In this document: piece after piece, positions 35,859-46,256 of the stretch
How the letters are laid out: every line of letters starts with the position of its first letter
Position numbering within the stretch: position 1 is the first letter of the stretch
Assembly (NCBI RefSeq): GCF_001458335.1
Contig: NZ_CYTO01000008.1
Span: 62,001 to 126,000 of the forward strand
From: Cognatishimia activa
GTDB lineage: Bacteria > Pseudomonadota > Alphaproteobacteria > Rhodobacterales > Rhodobacteraceae
DNA length: 64,000 nucleotides
Reading direction: 5' to 3'
Translations under genes and position numbers: made by a program
The notes under the pieces: model-generated
What the model saw: only the letters and a program-made list of their open reading frames with translations
Databases searched by the model: none
Told to the model about the DNA's origin: nothing

Positions 35859-36476
35859 TCAATCATCGTCGCGTTCGGGGGCGACGATGTTTGTGAGCCT
35901 CTGAATATTAAAGAGCTTGTTAGCAAGCTGAACGTCGCGCTTGAATTCACCAAGCACAACAGTGGTCTCGCTTCCTGATTGGTCCTGGATCACCCATTGG
36001 CGCAGTTGCACTGGGTTATCTGTGAAATGGAGCTGGATCGTGCCTCGATCAGGGTGCTTTGGATCCTGCGCGGTGATGGTAGTGGCCGTTCCATCGTATG
36101 AATGACCCACAATCGTATCACGTTCTTTCAGGTTCACATTGCGCTCTAAAATCACCCAAAGCGGCGTCCGGCGCAGCGGATAGTTTTCTGGCGGTTCATT
36201 GGATTTCAGATCAAAAATCGCAAGCTGGCCACCGCCCGCCATAACAAGGGCAGCCTCAGGTGGGTCATATTCAAACCGTGCCCGCCCCGGGCGTTTGATC
36301 ATCAGTTTTCCGGTTGAAATAGAGTTGTCATCGTTGATCTGGGTAAAGCTGGTTTGCGCGGAACCGATACCGTTCAAATAAGCCGAGATCTGATCCAACG
36401 ATAGCTTTTCAGCCACCGCCGGTGCTGCCATCGCAAGCGCAAGGCTTGGGGCAATTAGAAAGCGTAAGTGTTTCAT
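35859..36476 (-). CDS. lolA: Outer-membrane lipoprotein carrier protein LolA
   Basis: A 206-residue periplasmic chaperone that ferries lipoproteins from LolCDE to the outer membrane. The signal peptide covers residues 1-22 (ending PAVA), and the LolA beta-barrel domain follows, with ISTGKLMIKRPGRARFEYDPP as a recognisable strand region. I take the ATG at 36476; the frame stays open upstream to 36698, but that stretch overlaps the ftsK end and a terminator. It is on the same strand as ftsK but separated by a terminator hairpin. Confidence 0.92.
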   Translation of the reverse strand: MKHLRFLIAPSLALAMAAPAVAEKLSLDQISAYLNGIGSAQTSFTQINDDNSISTGKLMIKRPGRARFEYDPPEAALVMAGGGQLAIFDLKSNEPPENYPLRRTPLWVILERNVNLKERDTIVGHSYDGTATTITAQDPKHPDRGTIQLHFTDNPVQLRQWVIQDQSGSETTVVLGEFKRDVQLANKLFNIQRLTNIVAPERDDD

Positions 36477-36494
36477 GCGTTTAATGTAGGCATG

Positions 36495-36522
36495 AAAAAA
36501 GGGCGGTACCAGCCCGCCCTTT
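36495..36522 (-). terminator. Intrinsic terminator after ftsK
   Basis: On the minus strand AAAGGGCGG (36522-36514) pairs with CCGCCCTTT (36506-36498), followed by a T-run. It lies between ftsK and lolA, about 20 bases before the lolA start. Confidence 0.85.
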
Positions 36523-36556
36523 GTCAGAATTCTGTGAATAGGCCTAAACTTGCCAA

Positions 36557-39406
36557 CTATTGTTCTGGCACCAGAATTTCGCGTTTGCCCACGTGGTTGG
36601 CCGAGGACACGACGCCCTGATCTTCCATCTGCTCTACCAATTTCGCGGCTTTGTTGTAGCCAATGGACAGCTTGCGTTGGATGTAAGAGGTGGAGCATTT
36701 GCGATCTTTGATCACAATCGCCACGGCCTGATCATAAAGCGCGTCTTCGCCGTTGGTGTTGCCACCAAGACCAAGCACCGCGTCGATATTGTCAGCCTTC
36801 TCATCTGCCGGGCCATCGACGACGCCGCCTATGTATTCAGGCTCACCAAATGACTTCAGATGGTTCACAATTTCTTCGACTTCCTCATCGCTCACGAACG
36901 GGCCGTGGCAACGGGTAATCTTGGCGCCACCCGCCATGTAAAGCATGTCACCCATGCCCAGCAGCTGTTCGGCCCCCATTTCACCAAGAATGGTGCGGCT
37001 GTCCACTTTGGACGTCACCTGGAAGGAAATCCGGGTTGGGAAGTTGGCCTTAATTGTACCGGTGATGACGTCCACAGAAGGACGTTGGGTCGCCATGATG
37101 ATGTGGATACCAGACGCACGCGCCATCTGCGCCAGACGCTGAATGCAGGCTTCGATCTCTTTGCCAGCCACCATCATCAGGTCGGCCATCTCGTCAACCA
37201 CGACGACAATGTATGGCATCTTCTCTGGGATGATCTCTTCGGTCTCGAACACTGGTTCGCCAGTTTCATCATCAAAACCGGTTTGAACCGTGCGGCTGAA
37301 GGTTTCACCCTTGGCAAGCGCATCTTCGACGCGGCTGTTATAGCCGTCGATGTTACGCACACCCATTTTGGACATCTTGCGGTAGCGATCTTCCATCTCG
37401 CCCACGGTCCATTTCAGCGCCACGACCGCCTTTTTAGGGTCGGTCACAACAGGGGACAACAGGTGCGGGATGCCGTCATAAACGGAAAGTTCCAGCATCT
37501 TCGGGTCGATCATAATCAAGCGGCATTCTTCCGGTGTCAGCTTGTAGAGCAGTGACAGGATCATGGTGTTGATCGCCACGGACTTACCGGAACCGGTGGT
37601 ACCCGCAATCAGCAGGTGAGGCATCTTCGCAAGGTTCGCGACAATCGGATCGCCACCAATGTCTTTGCCCAGGGCAAGCGGTAGCTTGCGGCTGTTGCTT
37701 TCATATTCGCGCGACGACAGGATTTCGCGGAACGCAACCATCTCACGTTTTTCATTTGGCAATTCGATACCGATGACAGAACGCCCCGGCACGGTCGAAA
37801 CACGTGCGGAAAGCGCGCTCATGGAGCGGGCGATGTCGTCCGACAGGCCAATCACACGGCTCGCTTTCAAACCTGGTGCAGGCTCCAGCTCATACATCGT
37901 GACGACAGGACCCGGACGGACAGAGACGATCTCACCTTTTACGCCATAGTCATCGAGCACCGCTTCGAGCATACGCGCGTTTTCCTCAAGCGCTTCATCG
38001 CTGAGCACATGACGTTCGATGGTGTCCGCGCTTGCAAGCAGGCTGAGAGGTGGGAGCTCGAACTCCGCAGCCTTTTCATCAAAAGCCAGTTGCGGCTGTG
38101 CTTCGGCTTTGGCGCGTGCAGATTGCTGAACAGGTTTACGTGCAGGGTTTTGCACTACCTTGCGTGGTTCCGGAGTTGGAACTGGTTGAGCTGTGCGCTG
38201 AATTGGCACAACAGGCGCTTCAACCACTTCAGGTTCTGCTTCCACGTAAGGTGCAAAGATCTCTTCCGGGTGTGGCGCGACAATATCCGCTGGATTTGGT
38301 GTCGCAGAAGCGGCCGTCAAAGGTGGTTCTGCTCGCATACCTGTTTCGGCGCTAGGATTTAGAACCAGCGGCTCAGGACCACGGCCCATACCTTTGGTCA
38401 CTGGCGCGATGTCCGGTGCATAGGTTGGTTTATTGCTGCGAATGCGGCTCTTGATGACATCGTTGATCTTCGCCTTGATGCGATCATCACCGGGCGCGTC
38501 TTCGATATCAGCGACAGGTTCCCGCATCACCAGTTCAGGCTCTGGCATCGGTTCTGGCCGTTTAATCAATGTTGGCACACGCGACAGCAGGCTTGGCTTT
38601 GGTGCAACATCAGGCTCTGGAGCGGCTTCAACCAACGGCTCGTCGTAATATGGATCGTCGGCAATGCTATCTGCCCAGCTGTCCTGCATAGCCACTTCTT
38701 GTGCCTTACGATCATTGCGGCGCTCTTGCATCGCTTGCGCGGCAGCCACGGCACCGGTTGCGCCGCGGCCCAGCAGGTTCATGATGTTGGCATAGGTGAC
38801 AATGATGCCGATCAGTAGGAAACGACCGACCCAGTTCAACTCTGGGCGTGTGAAGCCCATCACAAACAGCATCAGAGCCAAAACACCCAAACCCATAAGG
38901 AAGGCAACGATTTTCAAGCCAATTGATGCGCCGATTGGGAGAACTGTCAGCAAGGCACCGAGGATTGTATCGCCGAACAAGCCACCCAACCCAAAGGAGT
39001 GGGTCCAGCTGTCAGAGGGCACCAAAGTTGCGGCATAAACAGAGCAAAGGGCCAGCGCAATTGGCGCAAATACGACACGACCGATGGCACGTTCTTCGCC
39101 ACGATGGGCAGCAAAACGAACACCCCAAGCCAGTGCGATCAATGCAACGCCCCAGCTGCCCCAACCGATAATCATGAAGAGAGGCGCAGAGAGTGACGCT
39201 CCAAAGCGGCCCATCCAGTTTTGCACAGGCGCATCTGTCGCTGACATCCAGTTCGGATCATCTGGGGTGTAAGACCCAATCATGGCAGCCGCCATCAACC
39301 CGACAAGGATCAGGCCAATGCCGATTAATTCCTTGCCGCGTTTCTCCAAAATGGCCTGCGTATTGCTGTCGAGCAGCGGATCGCGTCCCCGTGCCTGATA
39401 TGCCAT
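36557..39406 (-). CDS. ftsK: DNA translocase FtsK
   Basis: A 949-residue septal DNA pump that clears and aligns the terminus region during division. Four membrane segments lie in residues 25-200, followed by a proline/glutamate-rich linker (about 200-430) and the RecA-like motor with Walker [11 protein letters not shown] near residue 600 and Walker [12 protein letters not shown]. The C-terminal gamma winged helix holds [15 protein letters not shown] and reads the polar KOPS sequences. The start is 15 bases after the aminotransferase stop, so the two are probably cotranscribed. Confidence 0.95.
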   Translation of the reverse strand: MAYQARGRDPLLDSNTQAILEKRGKELIGIGLILVGLMAAAMIGSYTPDDPNWMSATDAPVQNWMGRFGASLSAPLFMIIGWGSWGVALIALAWGVRFAAHRGEERAIGRVVFAPIALALCSVYAATLVPSDSWTHSFGLGGLFGDTILGALLTVLPIGASIGLKIVAFLMGLGVLALMLFVMGFTRPELNWVGRFLLIGIIVTYANIMNLLGRGATGAVAAAQAMQERRNDRKAQEVAMQDSWADSIADDPYYDEPLVEAAPEPDVAPKPSLLSRVPTLIKRPEPMPEPELVMREPVADIEDAPGDDRIKAKINDVIKSRIRSNKPTYAPDIAPVTKGMGRGPEPLVLNPSAETGMRAEPPLTAASATPNPADIVAPHPEEIFAPYVEAEPEVVEAPVVPIQRTAQPVPTPEPRKVVQNPARKPVQQSARAKAEAQPQLAFDEKAAEFELPPLSLLASADTIERHVLSDEALEENARMLEAVLDDYGVKGEIVSVRPGPVVTMYELEPAPGLKASRVIGLSDDIARSMSALSARVSTVPGRSVIGIELPNEKREMVAFREILSSREYESNSRKLPLALGKDIGGDPIVANLAKMPHLLIAGTTGSGKSVAINTMILSLLYKLTPEECRLIMIDPKMLELSVYDGIPHLLSPVVTDPKKAVVALKWTVGEMEDRYRKMSKMGVRNIDGYNSRVEDALAKGETFSRTVQTGFDDETGEPVFETEEIIPEKMPYIVVVVDEMADLMMVAGKEIEACIQRLAQMARASGIHIIMATQRPSVDVITGTIKANFPTRISFQVTSKVDSRTILGEMGAEQLLGMGDMLYMAGGAKITRCHGPFVSDEEVEEIVNHLKSFGEPEYIGGVVDGPADEKADNIDAVLGLGGNTNGEDALYDQAVAIVIKDRKCSTSYIQRKLSIGYNKAAKLVEQMEDQGVVSSANHVGKREILVPEQ

Positions 39407-39421
39407 CGTTACACCTCGTAC

Positions 39422-40600
39422 TTATTGGTAAAGACAGTCGCGCAGAGTGATCAGCGCCGCCTTTACGTCGTTTTTTGGGGCCACCAAAGCGACCCGAATA
39501 TATGGTTTGCCGGGGTTCTCCCCGTCCACATCGCGGCTGAGATACGCGCCCGGCAGGACACGTATACCTGTCTCCTTCCAGAGCTTCAGCGCCGCGGCCT
39601 CCCCGTCTTCTACGGGAAGCCATAAAAAGAAGCCGGCCTGGGGTTTCAGGTACCCTGGAATGTCGGCAAAAATCTCGTCTGCAATTTCAAACTTTTCCGC
39701 ATATAGACGGCGGTTTTCTTCCACATGGGCCTCGTCAGCCCAAACCTTTTCTGACGCGCGTTGCAGCGGAAGCGGAAGCGGCGCACCGGAATAGGAACGC
39801 AGTCGCTTGATGTGTTTGAGCGTTTCAGGACCACCAGCCACAAAGCCAGAGCGCAAGCCCGGCAGGTTGCTGCGCTTGCTAAGGCTATGGAAGATCACAA
39901 CCCGTTCCGGGTCAGCACCTAAATCTTTAGCAACCTGCAACGCACCGGTGGGTTTATCGTCACGATAGATCTCGGAATAGCATTCATCCGCGAAGACCTT
40001 GAAATCGTATTTCTCAGCAAGGTTGATCAGCGATTCCAGATATTCACGGCTCGCAATCGCGCCCTGAGGGTTGGACGGCGAGCACACGTAAGCAATCGCC
40101 ACACGCTTCAGCACGTCTTCAGGTAATTTTGAGTAATCCGGCATGAAGCCGTTGTCAGCCGTTGCCGCACAGAAATAAGGCTCTGCATTCACCGAAATCG
40201 CGCCAATCATGTAGACTTGGTAGAACGGGTTCGGGATCAGAACGACAGGCTTTTCACCGTTTTTCGTTTCCGGACAAAGCGCCATTGAAGCGTTATACAG
40301 GCCCTCACGGGTGCCATTTAGCGCCATGACCTGCGTATCCGCGTCAACACTCACATCAAAGCGGCGTTTGATCCAATCAGCGATGGACTGGCGCAGTTCT
40401 GGGGTGCCGTCATTGGGTGGGTAATTGTTAAACCCAGCAGCATTTTCCGTGATGATATCGGTGACCCAAGCAGGGAACGCGTGTTTCGGTTCGCCAATGG
40501 TCATATGGACCACTGGACCGCCTGGTTCGTGAGAATCCAGAAGGCTCCGCAGGCGCGGAAACGCGTATGCCGGAAGGTTCGAAAACCGCTCGGGGAACAT
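39422..40600 (-). CDS. dapC: Class I/II aminotransferase (succinyldiaminopimelate aminotransferase-like)
   Basis: A 392-residue fold-type I PLP aminotransferase. The PLP lysine is in HSLSKRSNLPGLR, and NNYPPNDGTPELR and CSPSNPQGA are the N-terminal and loop signatures. The sequence resembles the DapC group that makes N-succinyl-diaminopimelate for lysine and peptidoglycan, but class I enzymes are hard to assign by eye. It lies directly upstream of ftsK in a likely operon, and follows the amidase gene after 132 bases. Confidence 0.8.
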   Translation of the reverse strand: MFPERFSNLPAYAFPRLRSLLDSHEPGGPVVHMTIGEPKHAFPAWVTDIITENAAGFNNYPPNDGTPELRQSIADWIKRRFDVSVDADTQVMALNGTREGLYNASMALCPETKNGEKPVVLIPNPFYQVYMIGAISVNAEPYFCAATADNGFMPDYSKLPEDVLKRVAIAYVCSPSNPQGAIASREYLESLINLAEKYDFKVFADECYSEIYRDDKPTGALQVAKDLGADPERVVIFHSLSKRSNLPGLRSGFVAGGPETLKHIKRLRSYSGAPLPLPLQRASEKVWADEAHVEENRRLYAEKFEIADEIFADIPGYLKPQAGFFLWLPVEDGEAAALKLWKETGIRVLPGAYLSRDVDGENPGKPYIRVALVAPKNDVKAALITLRDCLYQ

Positions 40601-40732
40601 CTAATACTGCCTCAACTGACGGGATCATTAACGCCCCGTTTGGATATAGGTTACCCAAGACCGCGCGTTTCGTCCAGAAAAACCATGCAGTTCCGGCAAG
40701 TTGTGGCATTTCAGCAAGCGAGGTTGATTACG

Positions 40733-42061
40733 CTAAGCCAAAGCAGCCTCAACCGCGCGCGCAGTGCGCAAAAGCCGAGCCTCGCCAAAGGGTTGACCCA
40801 AAATCATCAATCCACAGCTCGGCGTATGAGTGGGCAATGAAATGCCGCAAAGACCCAGAAGGTTCCCGATGCGGGTGTTACGCAGGGCTAAGATGTTCTC
40901 TGAAACATAGTAGCCGTGATCAGACTGCAACCGCGCCAGGTTGGGCGGCATGATGGGTGTGGTCGGGCTTAAAACGCCATCAAACCCAGCAACCCGAGCA
41001 TTCCATTCAGCGCGGATCATCTCAAGCTCTTGCCATGCGCTGACATAGTCCGCCCCGTTGACTTGCGCTCCGGAACGAAACCTCTCGCGGATTTCGCCGA
41101 ACATCAGATCAGGCTCTGCTTCAATAACATCACGCCAAGTGCCATAGGCCTCAGCTGTGAAAACTGTCGCCGTCAGCCCCATCGCGCGTGCCACTTCCGG
41201 CGCTTGGATGAACTTGATCTGAGCGCCTGCGCGCTGCAAAGTTTCTATTGTTTCTTCAAAGGCTTGTTTGGGTGTGTCGCGTAGGTCTTCGAGAGCAATC
41301 GTCTCAAGGACTGCGAACCGTTTACCTTTGATTGACGCTCCTCTCAGCTCGGTGGCGGAATCGCCGGATAATATGGACAGGCCAAGCGCAGCATCTTCAA
41401 CAGATCGGCAAAGCGGTCCAATCGTATCAATCTTTGGGCAAAGCGGGACGGTACCTTCATTGGAAAGAAGGCCCCACGTGGTTTTCAGACCAACCAGATC
41501 GTTCCAGGCCGCGGGCACACGCACCGACCCGCCGGTATCCGACCCAATCGCCATGGATGCGAGGTTGAAGGCGACAGACGCCGCAGCACCCGAACTCGAC
41601 CCCCCCGGCACTGCATCTGCATCGTTTACGCAAGGGGGTGTTGCTGTGATAGGGTTTAGGCCCAGGCCCGAAAATGCAAGTTCGGACATGTGGGTTTTAC
41701 CCAGACAAACGAGCCCCAACTGGCTGGCAGTACGCAGTACGGAAGCATCTTGATTTGGTGTGCGATCTTTCAGAAGCGCTGAACCAGCTTCTGTCGCAAC
41801 ACCTGCGGTATCAAACAAGTCTTTCCAGCTTATTGGGACACCATCCAAAAGCGAAAGGCGTTGCCCGGCTCGCGCACGTTCTGCTGCGGCTTCCGCTTCC
41901 GCGAGAGCCCGACCATGGGTCACGCGCGCATAAATTCGGTCTCGCAGATGGTGACTCTCAATCGCGCCAAGGAACGCTTGAGTCAGAGCCACCGGGTCAA
42001 TGGAACCATCCCCAATCCCACGACCCAAGTCTGCGGCGCTCATTTTCAACCAATCAAACAT
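40733..42061 (-). CDS. Amidase-signature enzyme
   Basis: A 442-residue amidase with the Ser-cisSer-Lys triad: K80 in PISWKDLFD, the serine cluster S155-S157 in PGGSSSGAA, and the nucleophile S179 in GSDTGGSVR. It resembles AtzF- and GatA-type hydrolases. No gatB or gatC is adjacent, so it is not likely to be the tRNA amidotransferase subunit. The start at 42061 has GGAG six bases upstream and is divergent from the UbiH-type gene. The substrate is unknown. Confidence 0.88.
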   Translation of the reverse strand: MFDWLKMSAADLGRGIGDGSIDPVALTQAFLGAIESHHLRDRIYARVTHGRALAEAEAAAERARAGQRLSLLDGVPISWKDLFDTAGVATEAGSALLKDRTPNQDASVLRTASQLGLVCLGKTHMSELAFSGLGLNPITATPPCVNDADAVPGGSSSGAAASVAFNLASMAIGSDTGGSVRVPAAWNDLVGLKTTWGLLSNEGTVPLCPKIDTIGPLCRSVEDAALGLSILSGDSATELRGASIKGKRFAVLETIALEDLRDTPKQAFEETIETLQRAGAQIKFIQAPEVARAMGLTATVFTAEAYGTWRDVIEAEPDLMFGEIRERFRSGAQVNGADYVSAWQELEMIRAEWNARVAGFDGVLSPTTPIMPPNLARLQSDHGYYVSENILALRNTRIGNLLGLCGISLPTHTPSCGLMILGQPFGEARLLRTARAVEAALA

Positions 42062-42142
42062 CGTCTGCTCCGAAGCGTTTTTTGGACGGTAGCGGCCCTA
42101 ACGCGCATGGACAATCTGAAAGTCATGCACATATTGAAAGGC

Positions 42143-43357
42143 ATGGAATATGACTGTGATATCCTGATTGCCGGTGGTGGCTTAAACGGCCCTGCCCTTG
42201 CGCTTGGTCTTGCCCAAAAAGGCTTTTCTGTCACCATGGTTGATGCACGTCCTGCAAGGGCACGGGCGGAAAGCAATTTTGACGGGCGCGGATATGCAAT
42301 GGCGCTGACCTCTAAGCGATTGCTAGATGCGCTTGGAGTTTGGGACGCGGTTGCCAAAGACAGTCAGCCGATGTTGGACATCAAAGTGTCTGACGGACGT
42401 GCCGGTGACGGACCATCGCCGTTTTCGCTGCATTTTGATCATGCGGAATTAGAAGAAGGTCCGATGGGTTTCATGGTCGAGGACCGTTTCTTATACCGTG
42501 CCTTCTTGGATGCGGTGGAAGCGGAACCCAAAGTCACAACGATCTACGAAGACAGCGTGGTGGCACAGGACATCTATGCTGACGGGGTCACCATCAGCTT
42601 GGAATCGGGCAAAGCGCTCAATGCACAGCTTTTGATCGGATGCGACGGTCGCGGAAGCGGTGTCGCGCAACGCGCGGACATCAAACGCACTGGCTGGGAA
42701 TACCCTCAAACCGCGCTGGTCTGCGCGATTGAACATGAATTACCCCACAATGGCGTCGCGCATCAGTTCTTCATGCCGCCGGGGCCCTTGGCCATCCTAC
42801 CGCTCACGGGCAATCGCAGCTCGATCGTTTGGACAGAGACTGCCGAAAATGCGGCGGCCATCCATGCTTTAGGTGATGAAGACTACATAGACGTCCTGAA
42901 GCCGCGTTTTGGCGATTTTCTGGGCAATATTGCTTTGGCCGGTGCTCGTTTCACTTATCCGCTCGGACTGACTGTGGCCAATAACTTTGTCTGCGAACGC
43001 ATCGCTCTGGTCGGAGATGCAGCTCACGGGATGCACCCAATTGCAGGCCAAGGGTTGAACGCGGGTCTTCGCGATGTCGCTGCAATGATCGATGTTTTAG
43101 ACGAAGCGCGGAAGCGCGGTGAAGACATCGCCAGCCTCTTGGTGCTGAAACGCTATGAAGAATGGCGCCGGTTTGACACCCACGCATTGGTGGCGGCCAC
43201 AGATCTCAGCAATAAGATCTTTTCCAACGACAACCCAATCCTGCGATTGGGGCGCGATGTAGGGATGGGTGTGATCAACCGCCTGCCATTTGCGCGCCGC
43301 GCTTTCATGCGAGAGGCCGCTGGGTTGAGCGGTGATTTGCCCTCGATGATGCGCTAG
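42143..43357 (+). CDS. UbiH/COQ6-family FAD monooxygenase
   Basis: A 404-residue flavin hydroxylase of the ubiquinone-biosynthesis group. The FAD dinucleotide motif ILIAGGGLNGPALAL is at the N-terminus and the second FAD motif LVGDAAHGMHPIAGQGLN near residue 290. It should hydroxylate the ubiquinone ring (position C5, C6 or C1). I take the ATG at 42143; in-frame ATGs at 42107 and 42125 are possible and none has a strong ribosome site. The stop lies in a small inverted repeat (AGAGCT/AGCTCT, 43356-43373) shared with the convergent Trm112 gene. Confidence 0.88.
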   Translation: MEYDCDILIAGGGLNGPALALGLAQKGFSVTMVDARPARARAESNFDGRGYAMALTSKRLLDALGVWDAVAKDSQPMLDIKVSDGRAGDGPSPFSLHFDHAELEEGPMGFMVEDRFLYRAFLDAVEAEPKVTTIYEDSVVAQDIYADGVTISLESGKALNAQLLIGCDGRGSGVAQRADIKRTGWEYPQTALVCAIEHELPHNGVAHQFFMPPGPLAILPLTGNRSSIVWTETAENAAAIHALGDEDYIDVLKPRFGDFLGNIALAGARFTYPLGLTVANNFVCERIALVGDAAHGMHPIAGQGLNAGLRDVAAMIDVLDEARKRGEDIASLLVLKRYEEWRRFDTHALVAATDLSNKIFSNDNPILRLGRDVGMGVINRLPFARRAFMREAAGLSGDLPSMMR

Positions 43358-43360
43358 AGC

Positions 43361-43543
43361 TTAGTCGAGCTCTTTGGCCTCATCGATCAGCATAATCGGA
43401 ATGCCATTACGGATCGGATATGCTAGGGCGGCGGCTTTTGACACAAGCACCTGCTTTTCCGCATCATACTCTAGTCGAGTCTGAGTCTGCGGGCACACAA
43501 GTGCCTCAAGCATTTTCGGGTCAAACGCAGCTGTTTCGCTCAT
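43361..43543 (-). CDS. Trm112-family protein
   Basis: A 60-residue small protein of the Trm112/UPF0434 family, recognised by [16 protein letters not shown] and the C-terminal [15 protein letters not shown]. Eukaryotic and archaeal members activate methyltransferases; bacterial ones are less studied. Only one cysteine of the usual zinc site remains, so metal binding is doubtful. The ATG overlaps the LON-domain gene stop by 4 bases, so they are translationally coupled. Confidence 0.9.
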   Translation of the reverse strand: MSETAAFDPKMLEALVCPQTQTRLEYDAEKQVLVSKAAALAYPIRNGIPIMLIDEAKELD

Positions 43544-44175
43544 TGCATCCGGTCCTCTGTATCGCCGCTGAGCAGCGCAAATTCCAACAGGGTGGTCAAA
43601 ATCTCGCGCCGGTCTTGCAATGATTTTGCCTCTAGCATCGCCTGTTTATCCTCGACCTGCAGCTCCAGCAACATGGCAAGCGAGTTAATCATCATTTCGT
43701 CTTCCGCTTCCTTCAAGGCATCCCAATCCGTCGACAAGGATTGCGCATCAAAATAACGCTTCAAAAGATTGAGAAAATCAGGACGCTGAAACTCAGGATC
43801 GTGTTCTTGCAGACCCAAATCCCGGTCATAATCCTGCCAGTCGACCAAGCATCGGCGGTAGGCTTGAAACCCCTGCTCCTCACGCAGAACCCTGAAACGG
43901 GAAATGCCAGACAAGGTGATCATGTAGCGACCGTCTTCGGTTTCAGAGAACTGACTGACACGACCCGCGCAACCAATCAGATGCAAGCTCTCATCCTGAT
44001 TTGGCACTGGCTGGATCATTCCGATCAACCGATCACGGGTTTTCAGACAATCATCAAGCATCGCAAGATAGCGCGGCTCAAAAATATGCAACGGGAGTCT
44101 CGCGCGTGGCAAAAGAAGCGCGCCGGGCAATGGAAAGACCGGAAGCGTGTCGGGCAGATCAGCGGCTTTGAACAT
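43540..44175 (-). CDS. LON substrate-binding-domain protein
   Basis: A 211-residue protein that consists of the Lon N-terminal (PUA-like) domain alone: [26 protein letters not shown] is split over residues 9-34, and IGMIQP and GCAGRVS follow. It has no AAA+ or peptidase domain. Such proteins may bind unfolded substrates. It follows the CnoX-like gene by 27 bases and is coupled to Trm112, so the three probably form one operon. Confidence 0.9.
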   Translation of the reverse strand: MFKAADLPDTLPVFPLPGALLLPRARLPLHIFEPRYLAMLDDCLKTRDRLIGMIQPVPNQDESLHLIGCAGRVSQFSETEDGRYMITLSGISRFRVLREEQGFQAYRRCLVDWQDYDRDLGLQEHDPEFQRPDFLNLLKRYFDAQSLSTDWDALKEAEDEMMINSLAMLLELQVEDKQAMLEAKSLQDRREILTTLLEFALLSGDTEDRMQ

Positions 44176-44202
44176 GCCAGAAAGTCTAGCGCGTTGTCGC
44201 GA

Positions 44203-45117
44203 TTAGGCAAATATCATCGAGCTAAGGCGACGACGGCCATTTAGAACCACAGGATCTTCCGGCTTCAGCGCATCGAAAATCGTGAAGAGTTGAGCTTTTG
44301 CAGCACCTTCGTTCCACTCACGATCACGACGGAAAAGCTCGAGCAATTCATCAACTGCGGCTTCGGCGTCTCCGGCAGCGTGCAAGGCTTGCGCCAAATC
44401 CAAACGAGCCTGGTGATTGTCACCATCCGCATCAACCGCAGCGCGCAGCTCTGCGACGGGGCCTGCGTTTGCCGCCTGACGCGCCAATTCGATCTGTGCG
44501 CGCACCGCTTCAAGCTCTGCCGCATCAGAGATTTCCGCAGGGACCCCGTTCAGAACCGCCTCTGCTTCATCGGCATTGTCCAATGCGATATGGCAACGTG
44601 CGAGACCTGCAAAAGCAACCGCATTGTTTGGATCTTCACCGATGATTGCAGCAAAGGTCTGGGCTGCATCAGTCACGGCACCTTGCTCTAGCATCTCCTC
44701 TGCCGCTTCCAGTGCATCGGCGAGGCCGCCATCCGCTTCGCCGCCACCTTGAGCAACGACTCGATTGACGAACTCATCAATCTCGCTGGGAGGCAACGCG
44801 CCTTGGAACCCGTCGATTGGCTGACCTTTGTAAAAGGCAAATACCGTTGGAATCGATTGCACGCGCATTTGTCCGGCGATCATCTGATTCTCGTCCACGT
44901 TGACCTTGGCCATCTTCACGGCACCTTTAGCCTTGGTCACAGCTGCCTCAAGTGCTGGCCCTAAGGTTTTGCAAGGACCGCACCAAGGCGCCCAGAAGTC
45001 AACAATCACAGGGACTTCCTGCGACGCCTCTACAACGTCTTGCATAAACGTTGCCTCAGACACGTCTTTGATCAGATCAGCCGCCGGCACTTCGCCGCCT
45101 TGTCCCAGTTCGAACAT
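44203..45117 (-). CDS. Thioredoxin-TPR co-chaperone (CnoX/YbbN-like)
   Basis: A 304-residue protein: thioredoxin domain (about 15-115) with a complete redox motif W-C46-G-P-C49-K, then TPR-like helical repeats (about 130-300). In E. coli CnoX the motif has lost its first cysteine and the protein is a holdase; in alphaproteobacteria the CGPC form is kept, so this one may be a reductase as well. I take the ATG at 45117, eight bases after GGGA. It heads a likely operon with the LON-domain and Trm112 genes. Confidence 0.88.
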   Translation of the reverse strand: MFELGQGGEVPAADLIKDVSEATFMQDVVEASQEVPVIVDFWAPWCGPCKTLGPALEAAVTKAKGAVKMAKVNVDENQMIAGQMRVQSIPTVFAFYKGQPIDGFQGALPPSEIDEFVNRVVAQGGGEADGGLADALEAAEEMLEQGAVTDAAQTFAAIIGEDPNNAVAFAGLARCHIALDNADEAEAVLNGVPAEISDAAELEAVRAQIELARQAANAGPVAELRAAVDADGDNHQARLDLAQALHAAGDAEAAVDELLELFRRDREWNEGAAKAQLFTIFDALKPEDPVVLNGRRRLSSMIFA

Positions 45118-45210
45118 GGTCATTATCCCAATTTGAAAGTTGCACTTTATATGGCCCTTAATTGCGCCAGTGCCAAGGTGGTCAGATAGAGATGATTGAA
45201 ACCGGGGTGA

Positions 45211-45999
45211 TTAAAGGTCGAAGGTCGCAAAGACAGGCGCGTGGTCGCTTGGCTTTTCCCATCCACGCGCATCGCGCAAAATACGGCTGCCGTGGCCGGA
45301 ATTGGAGATATCACCCGTCGCCCAAATGTGGTCAAGGCGACGTCCCTTGTCCGCCGCATCCCAGTCTTTGGCGCGGTAGCTCCACCAGCTATAAAGCAAG
45401 CCTGCTGGAATATCCTGGCGAGTGATATCCACCCAACCTCCGGCTTCCTGCGTTTCCGCCAGATGCTCTACTTCAATTGGCGTGTGACTCACGATCTTCA
45501 ATAGCTGTTTGTGGCTCCAGACATCGTCTTCGCGCGGTGCAATATTGAGATCACCAACAAGAATGGATTTTTCAGGTTTTTCCGCCTTGAACCAATCCCG
45601 CATGTCAGTGAGGTAATCGAGCTTTTGGCCAAACTTCTCGTTGATTTCGCGGTCTGGCTTGTCGCCGCCCGCAGGCACGTAAAAGTTGTGGACTGTGACG
45701 CCGTTTTCTAGCTTGCCTGCGATGTGGCGCGCGTGACCGAGGTCAGCAAAGTCTTCGCTACCCGCCTCTTCCATCGGGATCTTGGAAAGGATCGCAACGC
45801 CGTTATATCCCTTCTGCCCCCGGGCAACCATGTGGTTGTAGCCAAGCGCTTTGAACCCCTCCAACGGGATCTTCTCAACCGGGCTTTTGCATTCTTGAAG
45901 GCAAAGCACGTCAGGCGCCTCTTCTTCTAATAGCTTCAGCACAATTGGTTCGCGCAATCGCACGGAGTTGATGTTCCAGGTGGCAAGAGTAAATGACAT
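45211..45999 (-). CDS. xthA: Exodeoxyribonuclease III
   Basis: A 262-residue AP endonuclease and 3'-5' exonuclease of base excision repair. E36 in CLQECKS binds the metal, GDLNIAPREDDVW holds the catalytic aspartate/asparagine, and PSDHAPVFA carries the C-terminal histidine. The length fits the ExoIII branch of the family. It reads toward the CnoX-like gene with 93 bases between, and is preceded by the cenR terminator region. Confidence 0.93.
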   Translation of the reverse strand: MSFTLATWNINSVRLREPIVLKLLEEEAPDVLCLQECKSPVEKIPLEGFKALGYNHMVARGQKGYNGVAILSKIPMEEAGSEDFADLGHARHIAGKLENGVTVHNFYVPAGGDKPDREINEKFGQKLDYLTDMRDWFKAEKPEKSILVGDLNIAPREDDVWSHKQLLKIVSHTPIEVEHLAETQEAGGWVDITRQDIPAGLLYSWWSYRAKDWDAADKGRRLDHIWATGDISNSGHGSRILRDARGWEKPSDHAPVFATFDL

Positions 46000-46078
46000 G
46001 GCGCGCTCTCAAAGTTCACGGTTTGTGCTAGGTTAGCCAACCCAACACATCGACGCCACAGCAAACCGAAATTTGGAC

Positions 46079-46108
46079 AAAAAAAGAGGTCCGGAACAAG
46101 TCCGGACC
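46079..46108 (-). terminator. Intrinsic terminator downstream of cenR
   Basis: On the minus strand GGTCCGGA (46108-46101) pairs with TCCGGACC (46095-46088) around a 5-base loop, followed by TCTTTTTTT. It is about 150 bases from the cenR stop. Confidence 0.88.
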
Positions 46109-46256
46109 AGTCCAACAGGGAGGTACATACCATAACCCGGATATGCGCGGGATCTTTATCTCTTACCTACATGGGTGCCACGTGGACCCCTGCCAAGTCA
46201 ATCTACACGGAAATTTTTAAGAAAACCTGTTGCAAGAGCGACTCAGCCAAGAGTTG
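46109..46256 (-). ncRNA. Long cenR 3' untranslated region, possible small RNA
   Basis: The 148 bases between the cenR stop and its terminator hold no open frame. The near-perfect dyad GGGTGCCACGTGGACCC can fold, and the minus strand carries a single CCTCCC just before the terminator stem, a motif that resembles anti-Shine-Dalgarno loops of some Rhodobacter small RNAs. Whether a separate RNA is made, by processing or an internal promoter, is not shown. Confidence 0.3.
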
